Shown: in pieces, positions 17,121-26,846 of the stretch | How the letters are laid out: every line of letters begins with the position of its first letter | Numbering within the stretch: position 1 is the first letter of the stretch | Source: Candidatus Scybalomonas excrementigallinarum | Lineage (GTDB): Bacteria; Bacillota; Clostridia; Lachnospirales; Lachnospiraceae | Direction of reading: 5' to 3' | Assembly (NCBI GenBank): GCA_018710905.1 | Contig: DVIZ01000084.1 | Coordinates: 28,769-92,768 of the forward strand | DNA length: 64,000 nucleotides | The notes under the pieces: generated by a model | Told to the model about the DNA's origin: nothing | What the model saw: the letters and a program-made list of their open reading frames with translations, nothing else | The model's database searches: none | Position numbers and translations under genes: made by a program

Positions 17121-19493
17121 TTGAAAAGACCATTCTTTTTGGCAGTTATGGCACTTGTACTTGGAGAGGTATGTGGGCGATACACGAAAAAGGAATTGGC
17201 TTTTTGTTGGAATGTTTTGTTTGTTTTTGTTGTTCTGATTGTTACGTTTCAAGGGATTTTATGGATTCGTTGGAAGGTAAAAGAAAACAAACAAGCGAAA
17301 AAGGAAGTTCAAAAAAGAAAAAGACAGTGTCGCTTGCTGTCTTTTTCTTTTTTTATACTTTTTTTCTGTAGTGGGTGTTGTCATAATCTTTTTTTCCAAC
17401 AAATCTTTATGATTCCTGCTGGAATGGAAGAGGGAATGGAAGTCACTATGATAGGACAGGTGATAGAAAAAGAAAGAGCAGAGGAAGGATTCCATTATCA
17501 GTTAAAAAAGCCATCGGTTTTATTTGTTAAAAAAGGAAAAGAGACAAAGGAAATTCATACGCTGACAGGAAATGTAAAGCTATATGGAATAAAAAAAGAG
17601 GTTGTTTTAAAGCAGAAAGTTATGATAAAGGGGAAACTAAAACAATTAGAGTCAGCCAGCAATCCGGGACAGTTTGATCAAAAGCAATATTATTTATCAA
17701 AGGGGATTGTTTGCAGTGTGACAAAGGGTGTCATAGAGAAACAATGGGGGAGAGGAAGTGTCTTATTTGAGAACATATGGAAATTTCGAGAACGATTAAA
17801 TAGGATTTATGAAAAAAGTATGGAGAAACGACAAGCAGGGGTTTTAATGGCGATGATTACAGGGGAAAAAGGAAGCCTTGATGAAGAAGTGAAGAAAATG
17901 TACCAAGAGCAAGGAATTGCCCATATATTAGCGATTTCAGGGCTTCATGTAGCGTTTGTTGGTCGAGGGATTTTTAGACAGCTAAGAAAACGAGGAATTG
18001 GCTATGTACCGTCTGGAGGAGGGGCTATTGTCTTGCTAATTGGTTATTGTATTATGGTAGGAAAAAGTGCTTCTGTTTTTCGGGCCTGTGTTATGCTCTT
18101 GTTACTACTGACTGGAGAAATGATAGGAAGAAGTTATGATATGTTAACAGCTATGGCACTCTCGGCTCTTTTTCTCGTATTGGAAAATCCCTATTGCTTA
18201 AATGATGCAGGATTTTTATTGTCTTATGGAGCGATTGTTGGGATTGGAATTTATGCACCGTTATTAAAAGAATGTTTTAAGAAAGGAAAAGAGATTTCTT
18301 CTTTAAAAGAAAGTGTGATTGTCAGTGTATCGGTTCAGCTTGTGACACTTCCTGTTTTACTGCACACATTTTTTGGATATTCTCCTTATAGCATTTTTTT
18401 AAATCTGTTTGTTATACCGATGATGGGAGTTTTATTGCCCATCGGAATTTTTGGTGGGCTTGTCGGTCTTTTTTCTTTATTATGGGCAAAGATATTACTC
18501 GTACCAGCTTGTTTTATTTTGCAGTTTTATGAGTTGGCTTGTAAGGCCATGGAGAGAATACCAAATTCCTTTCTTATCATAGGAGAAGTCGGTTTTCAGT
18601 TTTATATTCCTTATTTTATTATGATGACTATTGGATTTTTGCTCTTAAAATTGAGAAAGAAAAAGCAATGGGTTTGCTTATTGATTGTTAGCCTTAGTGT
18701 CTGCCTTTGGGAACCGAAAGGGAGTCTTTTGATTGTTTGTGCAGATGTCGGGCAAGGGGATGGAATTTTATTTCAAATGCCAACGAAGAAATATTACTTG
18801 TTAGATGGAGGAAGTAGCAGTGTACAAGATGTTGGAACGTATCGTTTGTTGCCATTATTGCATTATTATGGAGTGAATACGTTAGAAGGGGCGATTGTTA
18901 CCCATCTTGATGCAGATCATTATAATGGAATGGAACAATTATTTGGAGAGGTGAAAATAAAGAAACTATTTTTGCCAAAGTTATTAGAAAAAGAAGAAGC
19001 CTATGAAGCATTAGAAAAAAAGGCCAAGTCATACGGAACAGAAATTTATTATATGGCAAAAGGAGATAAGATGAGAGAAGGAGAGGTAGAATTTCACTGG
19101 ATTTCACCAGATAGAGTAGAGCAAGAAGCGGATAAAAATGATAATTCTCAAGTGTTTTATCTTTCTTATAAACAGTTTAACGCCCTTTTTACAGGAGATA
19201 TGGGGAAAGAAAGAGAAGAAAAATTGCTAGAGGATATTGGGCATTGTACCTTATTGAAAGTAGGACATCATGGCTCAAAAAATTCATCCATAGAGCCATT
19301 TATTCAGAAACTAAATCCAGATTATGCGGTATTTTCTTATGGAAAAAAGAATCGCTATGGGCATCCAAGTGATGAAGTGGTGGAGCGATTGAAGCGATAT
19401 GGAGCAAGGATTTATAAAACAGGAGAGGATGGGGCTATTTTTTTTCAAACCGATGGAGAGACGTTGCGAATCAAAAAATATTTAAATTCGTAA
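17121..19493 (+). CDS. comEC: ComEC/Rec2 DNA-uptake channel protein
   Basis: Polytopic membrane protein that passes single-stranded DNA into the cytoplasm during transformation. Order of parts: N-terminal TM helices with a DUF4131-like soluble insert (about residues 80-210), and a Competence domain with many TM helices (about 230-510, containing ILAISGLHVAFVGRG). A C-terminal metallo-beta-lactamase-like domain follows (about 535-790, with VGQGDGILF and the HLDADHYNG metal-site motif). The length of 790 aa is typical. The start is TTG 17121, 8 nt after AAGGAG; an ATG 4 nt earlier opens only a short out-of-frame ORF. Whether the strain is competent cannot be told. Confidence 0.93.
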   Translation: MKRPFFLAVMALVLGEVCGRYTKKELAFCWNVLFVFVVLIVTFQGILWIRWKVKENKQAKKEVQKRKRQCRLLSFSFFILFFCSGCCHNLFFQQIFMIPAGMEEGMEVTMIGQVIEKERAEEGFHYQLKKPSVLFVKKGKETKEIHTLTGNVKLYGIKKEVVLKQKVMIKGKLKQLESASNPGQFDQKQYYLSKGIVCSVTKGVIEKQWGRGSVLFENIWKFRERLNRIYEKSMEKRQAGVLMAMITGEKGSLDEEVKKMYQEQGIAHILAISGLHVAFVGRGIFRQLRKRGIGYVPSGGGAIVLLIGYCIMVGKSASVFRACVMLLLLLTGEMIGRSYDMLTAMALSALFLVLENPYCLNDAGFLLSYGAIVGIGIYAPLLKECFKKGKEISSLKESVIVSVSVQLVTLPVLLHTFFGYSPYSIFLNLFVIPMMGVLLPIGIFGGLVGLFSLLWAKILLVPACFILQFYELACKAMERIPNSFLIIGEVGFQFYIPYFIMMTIGFLLLKLRKKKQWVCLLIVSLSVCLWEPKGSLLIVCADVGQGDGILFQMPTKKYYLLDGGSSSVQDVGTYRLLPLLHYYGVNTLEGAIVTHLDADHYNGMEQLFGEVKIKKLFLPKLLEKEEAYEALEKKAKSYGTEIYYMAKGDKMREGEVEFHWISPDRVEQEADKNDNSQVFYLSYKQFNALFTGDMGKEREEKLLEDIGHCTLLKVGHHGSKNSSIEPFIQKLNPDYAVFSYGKKNRYGHPSDEVVERLKRYGARIYKTGEDGAIFFQTDGETLRIKKYLNS

Positions 19494-19530
19494 AGGATGA
19501 AAACTTATGCTTTTCGATATTTATTCCATA

Positions 19531-19602
19531 CACTGCTACGAACGTGCGAAACTGGTAAAGCATGTTTCTCACGTTCATGTAAAAGTAACAAGACAAGCAG
19601 TG
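19531..19602. terminator. Long intergenic hairpin between comEC and holA
   Basis: Outer stem CACTGCT (19531-19537) / AGCAGTG (19596-19602) and inner stem GAACGTG (19540-19546) / CACGTTC (19570-19576). The interior GAAACTGGTAAAGCATGTTTC matches the 12719 terminator at all but three positions. No strong T tract follows, so it is an imperfect terminator for either convergent gene. Confidence 0.55.
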
Positions 19603-19615
19603 TTGATTATAGATT

Positions 19616-20608
19616 TCATGTAGCTGTCGTGCGAGTAGAAAATTTGATAATCAGAAGTTCCACTGCAATATGATCCACTAATTTTCCAGTTTTTACATCT
19701 TCTTCATAAGTGGCACATAAGTGTAAAATTTCTTCTAATTGAGAGCGATTATAAGATTTTCCTTGCTGAATATATTTTTTTACAACAAAAGAAGGAATTC
19801 CAACTTGTTTTGCGATCTCTGCGTTTGGAATGGAATGGTGATCCATTTCTTGTACTTGTAAAATTAAGTTAAATTGGCGTACAAGAAGGGATAAAATTCG
19901 CATTGGGGGTTCTTTTAAGGCAAGGAGATCATAGTAGTAATCGATAGCGATTTTTTGTTCCCCTTTTACAATGGCTTCTAACATATCAAAGATTTTACTT
20001 GTTGTAATCTGCGTCGTTACTTCTTCCACGTCTTCTTTTGTGATCTCTTCTCGGCCGAGCGTATAAGCGCATAGTTTATCCAATTCGTTTTTGATATGAA
20101 TCATATCTGTGCCAGTTCGTTCAAGAAAAAAGCGAAGAACGGGTTCTTTGATCTTTTTTTGCTCCTGTTTTAAAAGAGAGGCGATCCATACGACAAGTGA
20201 TTTTTCATCAGGGGTGCTCATATTGGCGATGTATCCATGTTTTTGTACCGCTTTATAAAGTCTTGAGCGTTTATCCACTTCGCTTTCTACAAATACCATA
20301 CAAGTCGTATCCGGAAGCTGTTCCATAAGGGCTACCAATTCATCAGGAGAAGATTTGAAAAAACCAGTATCTTCTAAAAGAATCAATCGCTTTTCTTGAA
20401 AAAAAGGAAGTGTTTGGGCAAGATCGATGACCTCGGAAATGTTGATCTTCTTTCCTTCATAATAGCTATAATTCATCGTATCATCAGGAGAAGAGAGGGC
20501 ATTTTTTAATTTGTTTTTTGCTTGATTGCATAAATAAGTCTCATCACCGAAAATTAAATAAACTGTTTGAAATGCATGAGATTTAATATGTTCATTAATT
20601 GTTTGCAT
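19616..20608 (-). CDS. holA: DNA polymerase III subunit delta
   Basis: Clamp-loader delta subunit that opens the sliding clamp. The N-terminus shows the family pattern VYLIFGDETYLCNQAKNKL, followed by the central NxIKNELDKL segment (here HIKNELDKLCAY, about residue 172). The C-terminal helical collar domain contains LALKEPPMRILSLL. It has 330 aa, normal. The start ATG 20608 is preceded by GAGGAG. It lies downstream of rpsT on the minus strand, with the rpsT terminator between, the common order in Clostridia. Confidence 0.92.
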   Translation of the reverse strand: MQTINEHIKSHAFQTVYLIFGDETYLCNQAKNKLKNALSSPDDTMNYSYYEGKKINISEVIDLAQTLPFFQEKRLILLEDTGFFKSSPDELVALMEQLPDTTCMVFVESEVDKRSRLYKAVQKHGYIANMSTPDEKSLVVWIASLLKQEQKKIKEPVLRFFLERTGTDMIHIKNELDKLCAYTLGREEITKEDVEEVTTQITTSKIFDMLEAIVKGEQKIAIDYYYDLLALKEPPMRILSLLVRQFNLILQVQEMDHHSIPNAEIAKQVGIPSFVVKKYIQQGKSYNRSQLEEILHLCATYEEDVKTGKLVDHIAVELLIIKFSTRTTAT

Positions 20609-20636
20609 AAAAGACTCCTCTTCCTATTATATAAAA

Positions 20637-20665
20637 AAGCACTCGGTGGGTTAATCCGAGTGCTT
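20637..20665 (-). terminator. rpsT terminator
   Basis: Perfect 10-bp stem CCGAGTGCTT (20656-20665) / AAGCACTCGG (20637-20646). Read on the minus strand it is followed by a run of six T residues. Confidence 0.88.
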
Positions 20666-20700
20666 ACATGACGGTTGTATATAAAAAGTTTAAGAATAGA

Positions 20701-20964
20701 TTAGTTCATTGTGTTAACAGCTTTTGTTAATCTAGAAATTTTTCTAGAAGCTGTGTTTTTGTGGAAAATTCCTTTAGATGTAGCTTTGCTGATTTCAGAA
20801 ATAGCTACTGTTAAAGCAGCTTTAGCAGCTTCTTTATCTCCAGCTGTGATAGCTGTTTCCACTTTTTTAACTAAAGTTTTGATTTTAGTTTTGATCATTT
20901 TGTTTCTTAAAGTTTTCTTTTCGATTACTAAAATTCTTTTCTTTGCAGATTTAATGTTTGCCAT
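20701..20964 (-). CDS. rpsT: 30S ribosomal protein S20
   Basis: Small basic primary 16S rRNA-binding protein of 87 aa. It starts MANIKSAKKRILVIEKKTLRN and contains the family's KGIFHKNTASRKISRLTKAV segment. ATG 20964 has a GGAGG site. A strong promoter precedes it by about 100 nt, leaving a leader in which ATGTTTTC and GAAAACAT can pair (about 21016-21060 on the plus strand). Autogenous control through such a leader is possible but unproven here. Confidence 0.96.
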   Translation of the reverse strand: MANIKSAKKRILVIEKKTLRNKMIKTKIKTLVKKVETAITAGDKEAAKAALTVAISEISKATSKGIFHKNTASRKISRLTKAVNTMN

Positions 20965-21069
20965 GTTCTCTATTCCTCCAAAAATTAAATGGTATTAGTT
21001 TATTAAAATAGTTCGAAATGTTTTCTTTATAAGAGACACGATAAATTACATCGAAAACATACTTTTTCT

Positions 21070-21098
21070 ATTATATAGAGGAAAAATTAGCTTGTCAA
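21070..21098 (-). promoter_or_regulatory. rpsT promoter
   Basis: Consensus sigma-A promoter on the minus strand: TTGACA (21093-21098), 17-nt spacer, TATAAT (21070-21075). Confidence 0.85.
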
Positions 21099-21118
21099 TA
21101 GGAAAGTCAATAAAATTG

Positions 21119-21148
21119 ACATAATTTTACGGAAAGTTTGGAATACTA
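21119..21148 (+). promoter_or_regulatory. Candidate forespore (sigma-F/G) promoter of gpr
   Basis: ACATA (21119-21123) and AATACTA (21142-21148) with an 18-nt spacer are near the sigma-G consensus (GHATR, 17-18 nt, CATNNTA), one mismatch in each box. gpr is a forespore gene in known spore formers, so the match is plausible but weak. Confidence 0.35.
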
Positions 21149-21190
21149 AAGAGAGAAAAATGGAGTGAGACTGTGTGAAAGGAAGGAATT

Positions 21191-22102
21191 ATGAAAGTAG
21201 AGAGTAGAACAGATTTAGCCGTAGAATTACAGGAAGAATATTCCGAATTCGAAGGAATTCGAATGGAAAAAAGAGAAAAAAAAGAAAATGGAATTCGAGA
21301 AACAACGATTTTTATTGATACAAAAGAAGCCAGCGAGAAAATGGGAAAGGCAGTGGGAACGTATATTACATTAGAAAGTCCCCATTTTTTAGAGGAAGAT
21401 GAGTCCTATTTTACAGAGATGAGCCAGTATCTCCATGAAGTCCTCGATCGGTTGATTCAAAAAGAAGAGAAAGTATTAGTCGTTGGACTAGGAAATAAAG
21501 AAGTGACGCCCGATGCGTTAGGGCCTCTTGTTGTAGAACATTTATTTATTACAAGGCATTTAAAAAAAGAATCGTTATTACAAATCAATTGTGAAAAAGA
21601 AGTGAGTGCCATTGTTCCAGGTGTTATGGCACAGACAGGAATGGAAACCCAAGAGATTATTCGAGGGGTTGTAGAGCAGACAAAACCCGATGTTGTCATT
21701 GCCATCGATGCATTGGCAGCGAGAAATTCTAATCGGCTCAATAAAACGATTCAGATTAGCAATACTGGGATCGCACCAGGCTCAGGAGTCGGAAATTATC
21801 GACAGGCGTTGACGAAAGAGACTATTGGCGTGCCAGTCATTGCAATCGGTGTTCCAACCGTGATCTCTGTTCCAGCAATTGTCAATGATTCTATGCAAAG
21901 AATTTTTCAAATATTAGAACAAGTAAATGGCAACAATGTGCTTGATACGTTTACAGAGGAAGAACAATTGGAACTAGCAAAAGAGATTGTAGATAAAGAT
22001 TTTGCCTCTATGTTTGTAACACCAAAAAATATTGATGAGGCGGTGAGAAGAATTAGCTTTACAATTTCAGAAGCCATTAATCAATATGTAGACCTTTCGT
22101 AA
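21191..22102 (+). CDS. gpr: Germination protease GPR (spore protease)
   Basis: Peptidase that degrades small acid-soluble spore proteins on germination (family A25). The N-terminal propeptide has RTDLAVE, resembling the family's own cleavage context. The body shows LVVGLGNKEVTPDALGPLVV, DVVIAIDALAAR with the acidic residues assigned to catalysis, and the GIAPGSGVGN motif. It has 303 aa. It lies directly upstream of spoIIP, the usual gpr-spoIIP pair, and marks the organism as a spore former. Confidence 0.95.
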   Translation: MKVESRTDLAVELQEEYSEFEGIRMEKREKKENGIRETTIFIDTKEASEKMGKAVGTYITLESPHFLEEDESYFTEMSQYLHEVLDRLIQKEEKVLVVGLGNKEVTPDALGPLVVEHLFITRHLKKESLLQINCEKEVSAIVPGVMAQTGMETQEIIRGVVEQTKPDVVIAIDALAARNSNRLNKTIQISNTGIAPGSGVGNYRQALTKETIGVPVIAIGVPTVISVPAIVNDSMQRIFQILEQVNGNNVLDTFTEEEQLELAKEIVDKDFASMFVTPKNIDEAVRRISFTISEAINQYVDLS

Positions 22103-22155
22103 GTATATTTTAATTTTAGGATGAATATAATGAACAGGAAAGAAAGGGAATGATT

Positions 22156-23406
22156 ATGAAGCGAGAAAACTATCAAATAGTCCGTTTACTTCTGTTCATA
22201 ATAGTCATCTTTTTGGTTGGAAAAATAGGAATGGATATGGCAAATACAATGACAACAAAAGAAGGTACGCATCTATTTTTTGAAGAACTTCAAAATGGGC
22301 TAGAGGCTATGACAAATACGGTAGTGGAGGAATTAGTTCCTATGAAGACCATGATGGATCGGGGAGAAGAAGAAGGACAGACACCGCTAATTGCATTTTT
22401 AGCTAAGGAATTTTTGCCAGCATTGCATTTTGAATGGGGATACGATGCAGTGGAAACGTTAGCGGTGGACAACCAAAACTATTTATATTTAATGGAAGAA
22501 AATGAAGAGGAAAATCAAGAAGAAATGCAACAAAAGGAGTTAAATTCGGAAGTGAAAACAAATAAAGAAAATAAAAAAGAAAAACAGGAAACGTTATCTC
22601 AAAATGCGGTGGCCGTAAGTGGAAGAACCTATTCTAAGGCACAGCTTTATAATGCCGAGTTTCTAATGAAAAATTTCTATGTGGTGGAGTCAACTGCCCG
22701 TCTTTTGCCGTCAGAGATCGATGGGAAGACATTATTAAATAAAGATCTTACGATTCAATTAGATGGAAAAAAACCAAAAATTTTGATTTATCATACCCAT
22801 GGCAGTGAAAGTTTTAAAGATAGTAGAGCCAATAACTATGAGGATACGGTTATTGGAGTTGGAACTTACTTAACAAAGCTATTAGAAGAGACGTATCATA
22901 TTCCTGTGTATCATGATAAGACGGTGTATGATATTATCGATGGAAAATTGGATAGAAATCTTGCCTATAGTATGTCGTTAAAAGGGATAGAAAAAATCTT
23001 AAAAGACAATCCTTCCATTGATGTTGTCATCGATCTTCATCGAGATGGTCTCGATGAAGGCACTCATCTTGTTACGGAAGTCAATGGAAAGCCAACAGCA
23101 AAGGTGATGATTATGAATGGAGTCAGTCGCTCTTCCAAAAATGGAGATATTAGTTATTTATATAATGCCAACAAACAAGGGAATTTAGCCTTTAGCTTGC
23201 AAATGCAATTAGATGCTGAGAAAAAATATCCTACCTTAATGCGAAAAATTTACATAAAAACATATCGTTATAACCTTCATGTAAAGCCAAGAGCCATGTT
23301 ACTGGAAGTAGGGGCCAATACAAACACGTTACAAGAAGTGAAAAATGCTATGGAACCAATTGCGGATATGTTAAACGACGTTTTACGAAAAGGGAAAAGT
23401 CAGTAG
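22156..23406 (+). CDS. spoIIP: Stage II sporulation protein P
   Basis: Peptidoglycan amidase/endopeptidase of the SpoIIDMP engulfment machine. It has an N-terminal membrane anchor (about residues 8-26) and an acidic/Lys-rich linker (about 115-150). The SpoIIP domain (about 190-405) has ILIYHTHGSESF, DVVIDLHRDG and the AMLLEVGANTNT end motif, supplying the zinc-ligand His/Glu residues. ATG 22156 is chosen since AAAGGG is 7 nt upstream; ATG 22150 would be 1 nt from it. It has 416 aa. Confidence 0.94.
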   Translation: MKRENYQIVRLLLFIIVIFLVGKIGMDMANTMTTKEGTHLFFEELQNGLEAMTNTVVEELVPMKTMMDRGEEEGQTPLIAFLAKEFLPALHFEWGYDAVETLAVDNQNYLYLMEENEEENQEEMQQKELNSEVKTNKENKKEKQETLSQNAVAVSGRTYSKAQLYNAEFLMKNFYVVESTARLLPSEIDGKTLLNKDLTIQLDGKKPKILIYHTHGSESFKDSRANNYEDTVIGVGTYLTKLLEETYHIPVYHDKTVYDIIDGKLDRNLAYSMSLKGIEKILKDNPSIDVVIDLHRDGLDEGTHLVTEVNGKPTAKVMIMNGVSRSSKNGDISYLYNANKQGNLAFSLQMQLDAEKKYPTLMRKIYIKTYRYNLHVKPRAMLLEVGANTNTLQEVKNAMEPIADMLNDVLRKGKSQ

Positions 23407-23434
23407 AAAAATACAACTGTTAAAACATAGATAT

Positions 23435-23463
23435 TTACGAGATTCCTTATTGTATGATATACT
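23435..23463 (+). promoter_or_regulatory. Candidate lepA promoter
   Basis: TTACGA (23435-23440), 17-nt spacer, TATACT (23458-23463) in the spoIIP-lepA gap. The -35 is poor. Confidence 0.35.
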
Positions 23464-23568
23464 TATATATCGATGGCTTTTTAGAAAAAGTGAGACAGAA
23501 TAAGAAAAGTCATATTGAATTAGGATAGATAAAAAGAGAAACGTACATAGATGTATAGGAGGAAGAAT

Positions 23569-25383
23569 ATGGCAACAATTGATCAAAGTAAAATTCGTAA
23601 TTTTTGCATTATCGCTCATATTGACCATGGAAAATCGACATTAGCAGACCGTATTATCCAGATGACAGGAACGCTAACAGAACGTGAAATGCAAGCACAG
23701 GTGCTTGATAACATGGATTTAGAAAGAGAACGTGGAATTACGATTAAAGCACAGACGGTTCGTATCGTTTATAAAGCCAATGATGGAGAAGAATATATTT
23801 TTAACTTAATCGATACTCCAGGGCATGTGGATTTTAATTATGAAGTATCCCGTTCCTTAGCGGCTTGTGAAGGGGCAATTTTAGTTGTAGATGCAGCCCA
23901 AGGAATCGAAGCGCAAACACTTGCCAATGTTTATTTAGCACTCGATCACAACTTAGATATTATGCCAGTTATCAATAAAGTGGATCTTCCAAGTGCGGAA
24001 CCAGAACGTGTCATTGCAGAAATTGAAGATGTTATCGGTTTAGAAGCGGAAGATGCTCCAAGAATTTCTGCAAAAACAGGGCTTAATGTGGAACAAGTGT
24101 TAGAGCAAATTGTAACAAAAATTCCAGCGCCAACAGGAGATAAAAATGCAAGTCTTCAAGCGTTGATTTTTGACAGTTTATACGATGCTTATCGTGGTGT
24201 TATCGTATTCCTTCGTGTCAAAGAAGGAACAGTGAAAAAAGGAACAAAAATCCGGATGATGGCAACTGGTGCAGAAGCAGAAGTTGTGGAAGTTGGATAT
24301 TTTGGAGCAGGACAGTTTATTCCTTGTGAAGAATTATCTGCAGGAATGGTAGGATATTTAACTGCTAGTTTAAAAAATGTAAAGGATACTCGTGTTGGTG
24401 ATACCATTACCGATGCCGAAAATCCTTGTAAAGAACCATTGCCAGGGTATAAGAAAGTAAACCCAATGGTATATTGTGGTATGTATCCAGCGGATAGTTC
24501 AAAATATACGGATTTAAGAGATGCATTAGAAAAATTACAATTAAATGATGCTTCTTTACAATTTGAGCCAGAAACTTCTATCGCATTGGGATTTGGATTC
24601 CGTTGCGGATTTTTAGGATTGTTACACTTAGAAATTATTCAAGAACGTTTAGAGCGTGAGTTTAACTTAGATCTTGTAACGACAGCTCCAGGTGTTATTT
24701 ATAAAGTGCATAAGACAAATGGAGAAGTGATTGAACTTACAAATCCATCCAACTTACCAGATCCATCCGAAATCGATTATATGGAAGAGCCGATTGTATC
24801 CGCAGAAATTATGGTGACAACAGAATATGTTGGCTCTATTATGCAATTATGCCAAGAACGCCGTGGTGTTTATTTAGGAATGGAATATATGGAAGAAACA
24901 AGAGCGTTGTTAAAATATGATCTTCCATTAAATGAAATTATTTACGATTTCTTTGATGCGTTAAAATCCAGATCAAGAGGATATGCATCTTTTGATTATG
25001 AAATGAAAGGATACGAGCCTTCAAAACTTGTGAAACTCGATATGTTAATCAATCGTGAAGAAGTGGATGCCTTATCCTTTATTGTTCATGAAGATACTGC
25101 TTATGAGCGTGGAAGAAGAATGTGTGAACGCTTAAAAGAAGAAATTCCAAGACATTTATTTGAAATTCCAATTCAAGCAGCCGTTGGTAGCAAAATCATC
25201 GCTCGTGAGACCGTAAAAGCCATGAGAAAAGACGTGCTTGCAAAATGTTACGGTGGTGATATTTCTCGTAAGAAAAAACTTCTTGAAAAACAAAAAGAAG
25301 GTAAGAAGCGTATGCGCCAAATCGGAAACGTAGAAATTCCACAAAAAGCGTTTATGAGCGTCTTAAAATTAGATGAAAAATAA
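23569..25383 (+). CDS. lepA: Elongation factor 4 (LepA)
   Basis: Ribosome-bound GTPase that acts in back-translocation or ribosome biogenesis. The G1 loop AHIDHGKST is at residues 16-24, followed by [10 protein letters not shown] and NKVDLP. The LepA-specific C-terminal domain is present ([20 protein letters not shown]), so it is not EF-G or BipA. The length of 604 aa is normal. ATG 23569 with GGAGG 6-7 nt upstream is preferred over the in-frame ATG at 23551. It is upstream of hemW, the conserved lepA-hemW pair, but a terminator separates them here. Confidence 0.97.
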   Translation: MATIDQSKIRNFCIIAHIDHGKSTLADRIIQMTGTLTEREMQAQVLDNMDLERERGITIKAQTVRIVYKANDGEEYIFNLIDTPGHVDFNYEVSRSLAACEGAILVVDAAQGIEAQTLANVYLALDHNLDIMPVINKVDLPSAEPERVIAEIEDVIGLEAEDAPRISAKTGLNVEQVLEQIVTKIPAPTGDKNASLQALIFDSLYDAYRGVIVFLRVKEGTVKKGTKIRMMATGAEAEVVEVGYFGAGQFIPCEELSAGMVGYLTASLKNVKDTRVGDTITDAENPCKEPLPGYKKVNPMVYCGMYPADSSKYTDLRDALEKLQLNDASLQFEPETSIALGFGFRCGFLGLLHLEIIQERLEREFNLDLVTTAPGVIYKVHKTNGEVIELTNPSNLPDPSEIDYMEEPIVSAEIMVTTEYVGSIMQLCQERRGVYLGMEYMEETRALLKYDLPLNEIIYDFFDALKSRSRGYASFDYEMKGYEPSKLVKLDMLINREEVDALSFIVHEDTAYERGRRMCERLKEEIPRHLFEIPIQAAVGSKIIARETVKAMRKDVLAKCYGGDISRKKKLLEKQKEGKKRMRQIGNVEIPQKAFMSVLKLDEK

Positions 25384-25411
25384 AAGAGACAAAGAGAAAT
25401 AAAAATAATAA

Positions 25412-25443
25412 AAAAGGTATAGGTTTTTTCGCCTATACCTTTT
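25412..25443 (+). terminator. lepA terminator
   Basis: Perfect 12-bp stem AAAAGGTATAGG (25412-25423) / CCTATACCTTTT (25432-25443) around a TTTTTTCG loop, ending in the T tract. Confidence 0.85.
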
Positions 25444-25530
25444 CTAAATTACATAGCCTATATTTTCTCTCTTTCTATTGCTTTTAGAAGAAGGGAAAGA
25501 AGGTATAGGGGGATAGAAAGGAATAAGAAA

Positions 25531-26739
25531 GTGAAGGAAAAAAAGAGAACATTAGGACTCTATGTCCACATTCCATTTTGTGTAAGAAAGTGCAATTACT
25601 GTGATTTTCTTTCTTTTTCTGCGACAGAAGAAGTAAAAGAGCAATATGTACAAGCTCTTTGTGACGAGATAACAAGTTTTTCTCATGTTAAAAACGTTGA
25701 TTTTGAGGTAGCGACTATCTTCTTTGGAGGAGGAACGCCTTCTGTTTTAAAAGGGGAACAGATGGAAAGAATTATGAAGGCAATACGGCAAGCCTTTCCA
25801 GTAAAAGCTGATGCGGAAATTACCATTGAGATGAATCCTGGAACAGTTACAAAGGAAAAGTTAGAAACCTATTATAAAATAGGAATCAATCGATTGAGCA
25901 TTGGCTTACAAACGACCGATGATGAACGATTAAAAGTATTAGGAAGGATTCATACGTATGAGCAGTTTTTACATAACTATCAATGGGCGAGAGAAGTAGG
26001 ATTTCAAAATATTAGTGTAGACTTGATGTCAGCATTGCCAAAAGAGGATTTGGCTTCTTATCAAAAAGATATTGAGAGAATTCTTGCACTTCAACCAGAG
26101 CATATTTCTTCTTATAGTTTAATTATTGAAGAAGGAACTCCGTTTTATAATAATGATGAAATTTTAGATCATTTGCCAGAGGAAGAAGAAGATCGTGCCA
26201 TGTATGAGTTGACAAGACAGCTCTTACAAAAAGAAGGTTATCATCGATATGAGATTTCCAATTATGCAAAAGAAGGAAAAGAAAGTCGTCATAATAGTGT
26301 GTATTGGACAGGAGGAGAATATTTAGGTCTTGGTTTGGGGGCTAGTTCCTATTTGCGCTCCGATCATAGATATGTTGGAGATAAGGAAAAAGAAGAAGTG
26401 TATGCCTATCGTTTTAAAAATGTATCTTCAATGAAAGAGTATTTAGAAAATCCTGTAACTGTCTGCGAACAACGAGAAGAGTGGACAGAAATTACAAAAA
26501 AAGATGCCATGGAAGAATTTATGTATTTAGGGCTACGAATGAGAAAAGGAATTTCAGAAAAGGAGTTTTTTGAGAAATTTAAAGAACCATTAGAAGATAT
26601 TTATGGAGAAGTGTTATTGAAATTTCACTCTATGAATTTATTAGCATGGAATGGAGAAAAAGGAGAGCGTCAAATTTATTTAACCGCTCAAGGAATCGAT
26701 GTGAGCAATGCTATTTTATGTGAATTTTTGCTGTCATAA
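25531..26739 (+). CDS. hemW: Radical SAM heme chaperone HemW
   Basis: Oxygen-independent coproporphyrinogen oxidase-like radical SAM protein, a heme chaperone in tested cases. The cluster motif CVRKCNYC is at residues 17-24, with FFGGGTPS next and the C-terminal HemN-like domain with YWTGGEYLGLG. It has 402 aa. The start is GTG 25531. The shorter N-terminus without the extra HemN cysteine arrangement favours HemW over true HemN. Confidence 0.92.
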   Translation: MKEKKRTLGLYVHIPFCVRKCNYCDFLSFSATEEVKEQYVQALCDEITSFSHVKNVDFEVATIFFGGGTPSVLKGEQMERIMKAIRQAFPVKADAEITIEMNPGTVTKEKLETYYKIGINRLSIGLQTTDDERLKVLGRIHTYEQFLHNYQWAREVGFQNISVDLMSALPKEDLASYQKDIERILALQPEHISSYSLIIEEGTPFYNNDEILDHLPEEEEDRAMYELTRQLLQKEGYHRYEISNYAKEGKESRHNSVYWTGGEYLGLGLGASSYLRSDHRYVGDKEKEEVYAYRFKNVSSMKEYLENPVTVCEQREEWTEITKKDAMEEFMYLGLRMRKGISEKEFFEKFKEPLEDIYGEVLLKFHSMNLLAWNGEKGERQIYLTAQGIDVSNAILCEFLLS

Positions 26740-26846
26740 ATCGTGTTTTTCCTCATTTTCGGATAAAAATATGATAAAATGAAGTTGTCAGATTTTCGTC
26801 CGTGAATTATAATAATAGTAAGAATGATGGAAAGGGGCGAAGTATA

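Noticed and set aside
17117..17371. 84-aa plus-strand ORF starting with ATG at the head of comEC
   Set aside because: It overlaps comEC in another frame, the ATG is only 4 nt from the ribosome site, and the product is low-complexity; comEC from TTG 17121 explains the region.
12719..19602. CRISPR-like repeats from the conserved hairpin interiors
   Set aside because: Only two copies 7 kb apart, no regular spacers and no cas genes.
20990..21062. A known ribosomal-protein leader motif in the rpsT 5' region
   Set aside because: Only one short self-complementary pair is visible; it does not match a named leader that I can recall, so no separate feature was made.
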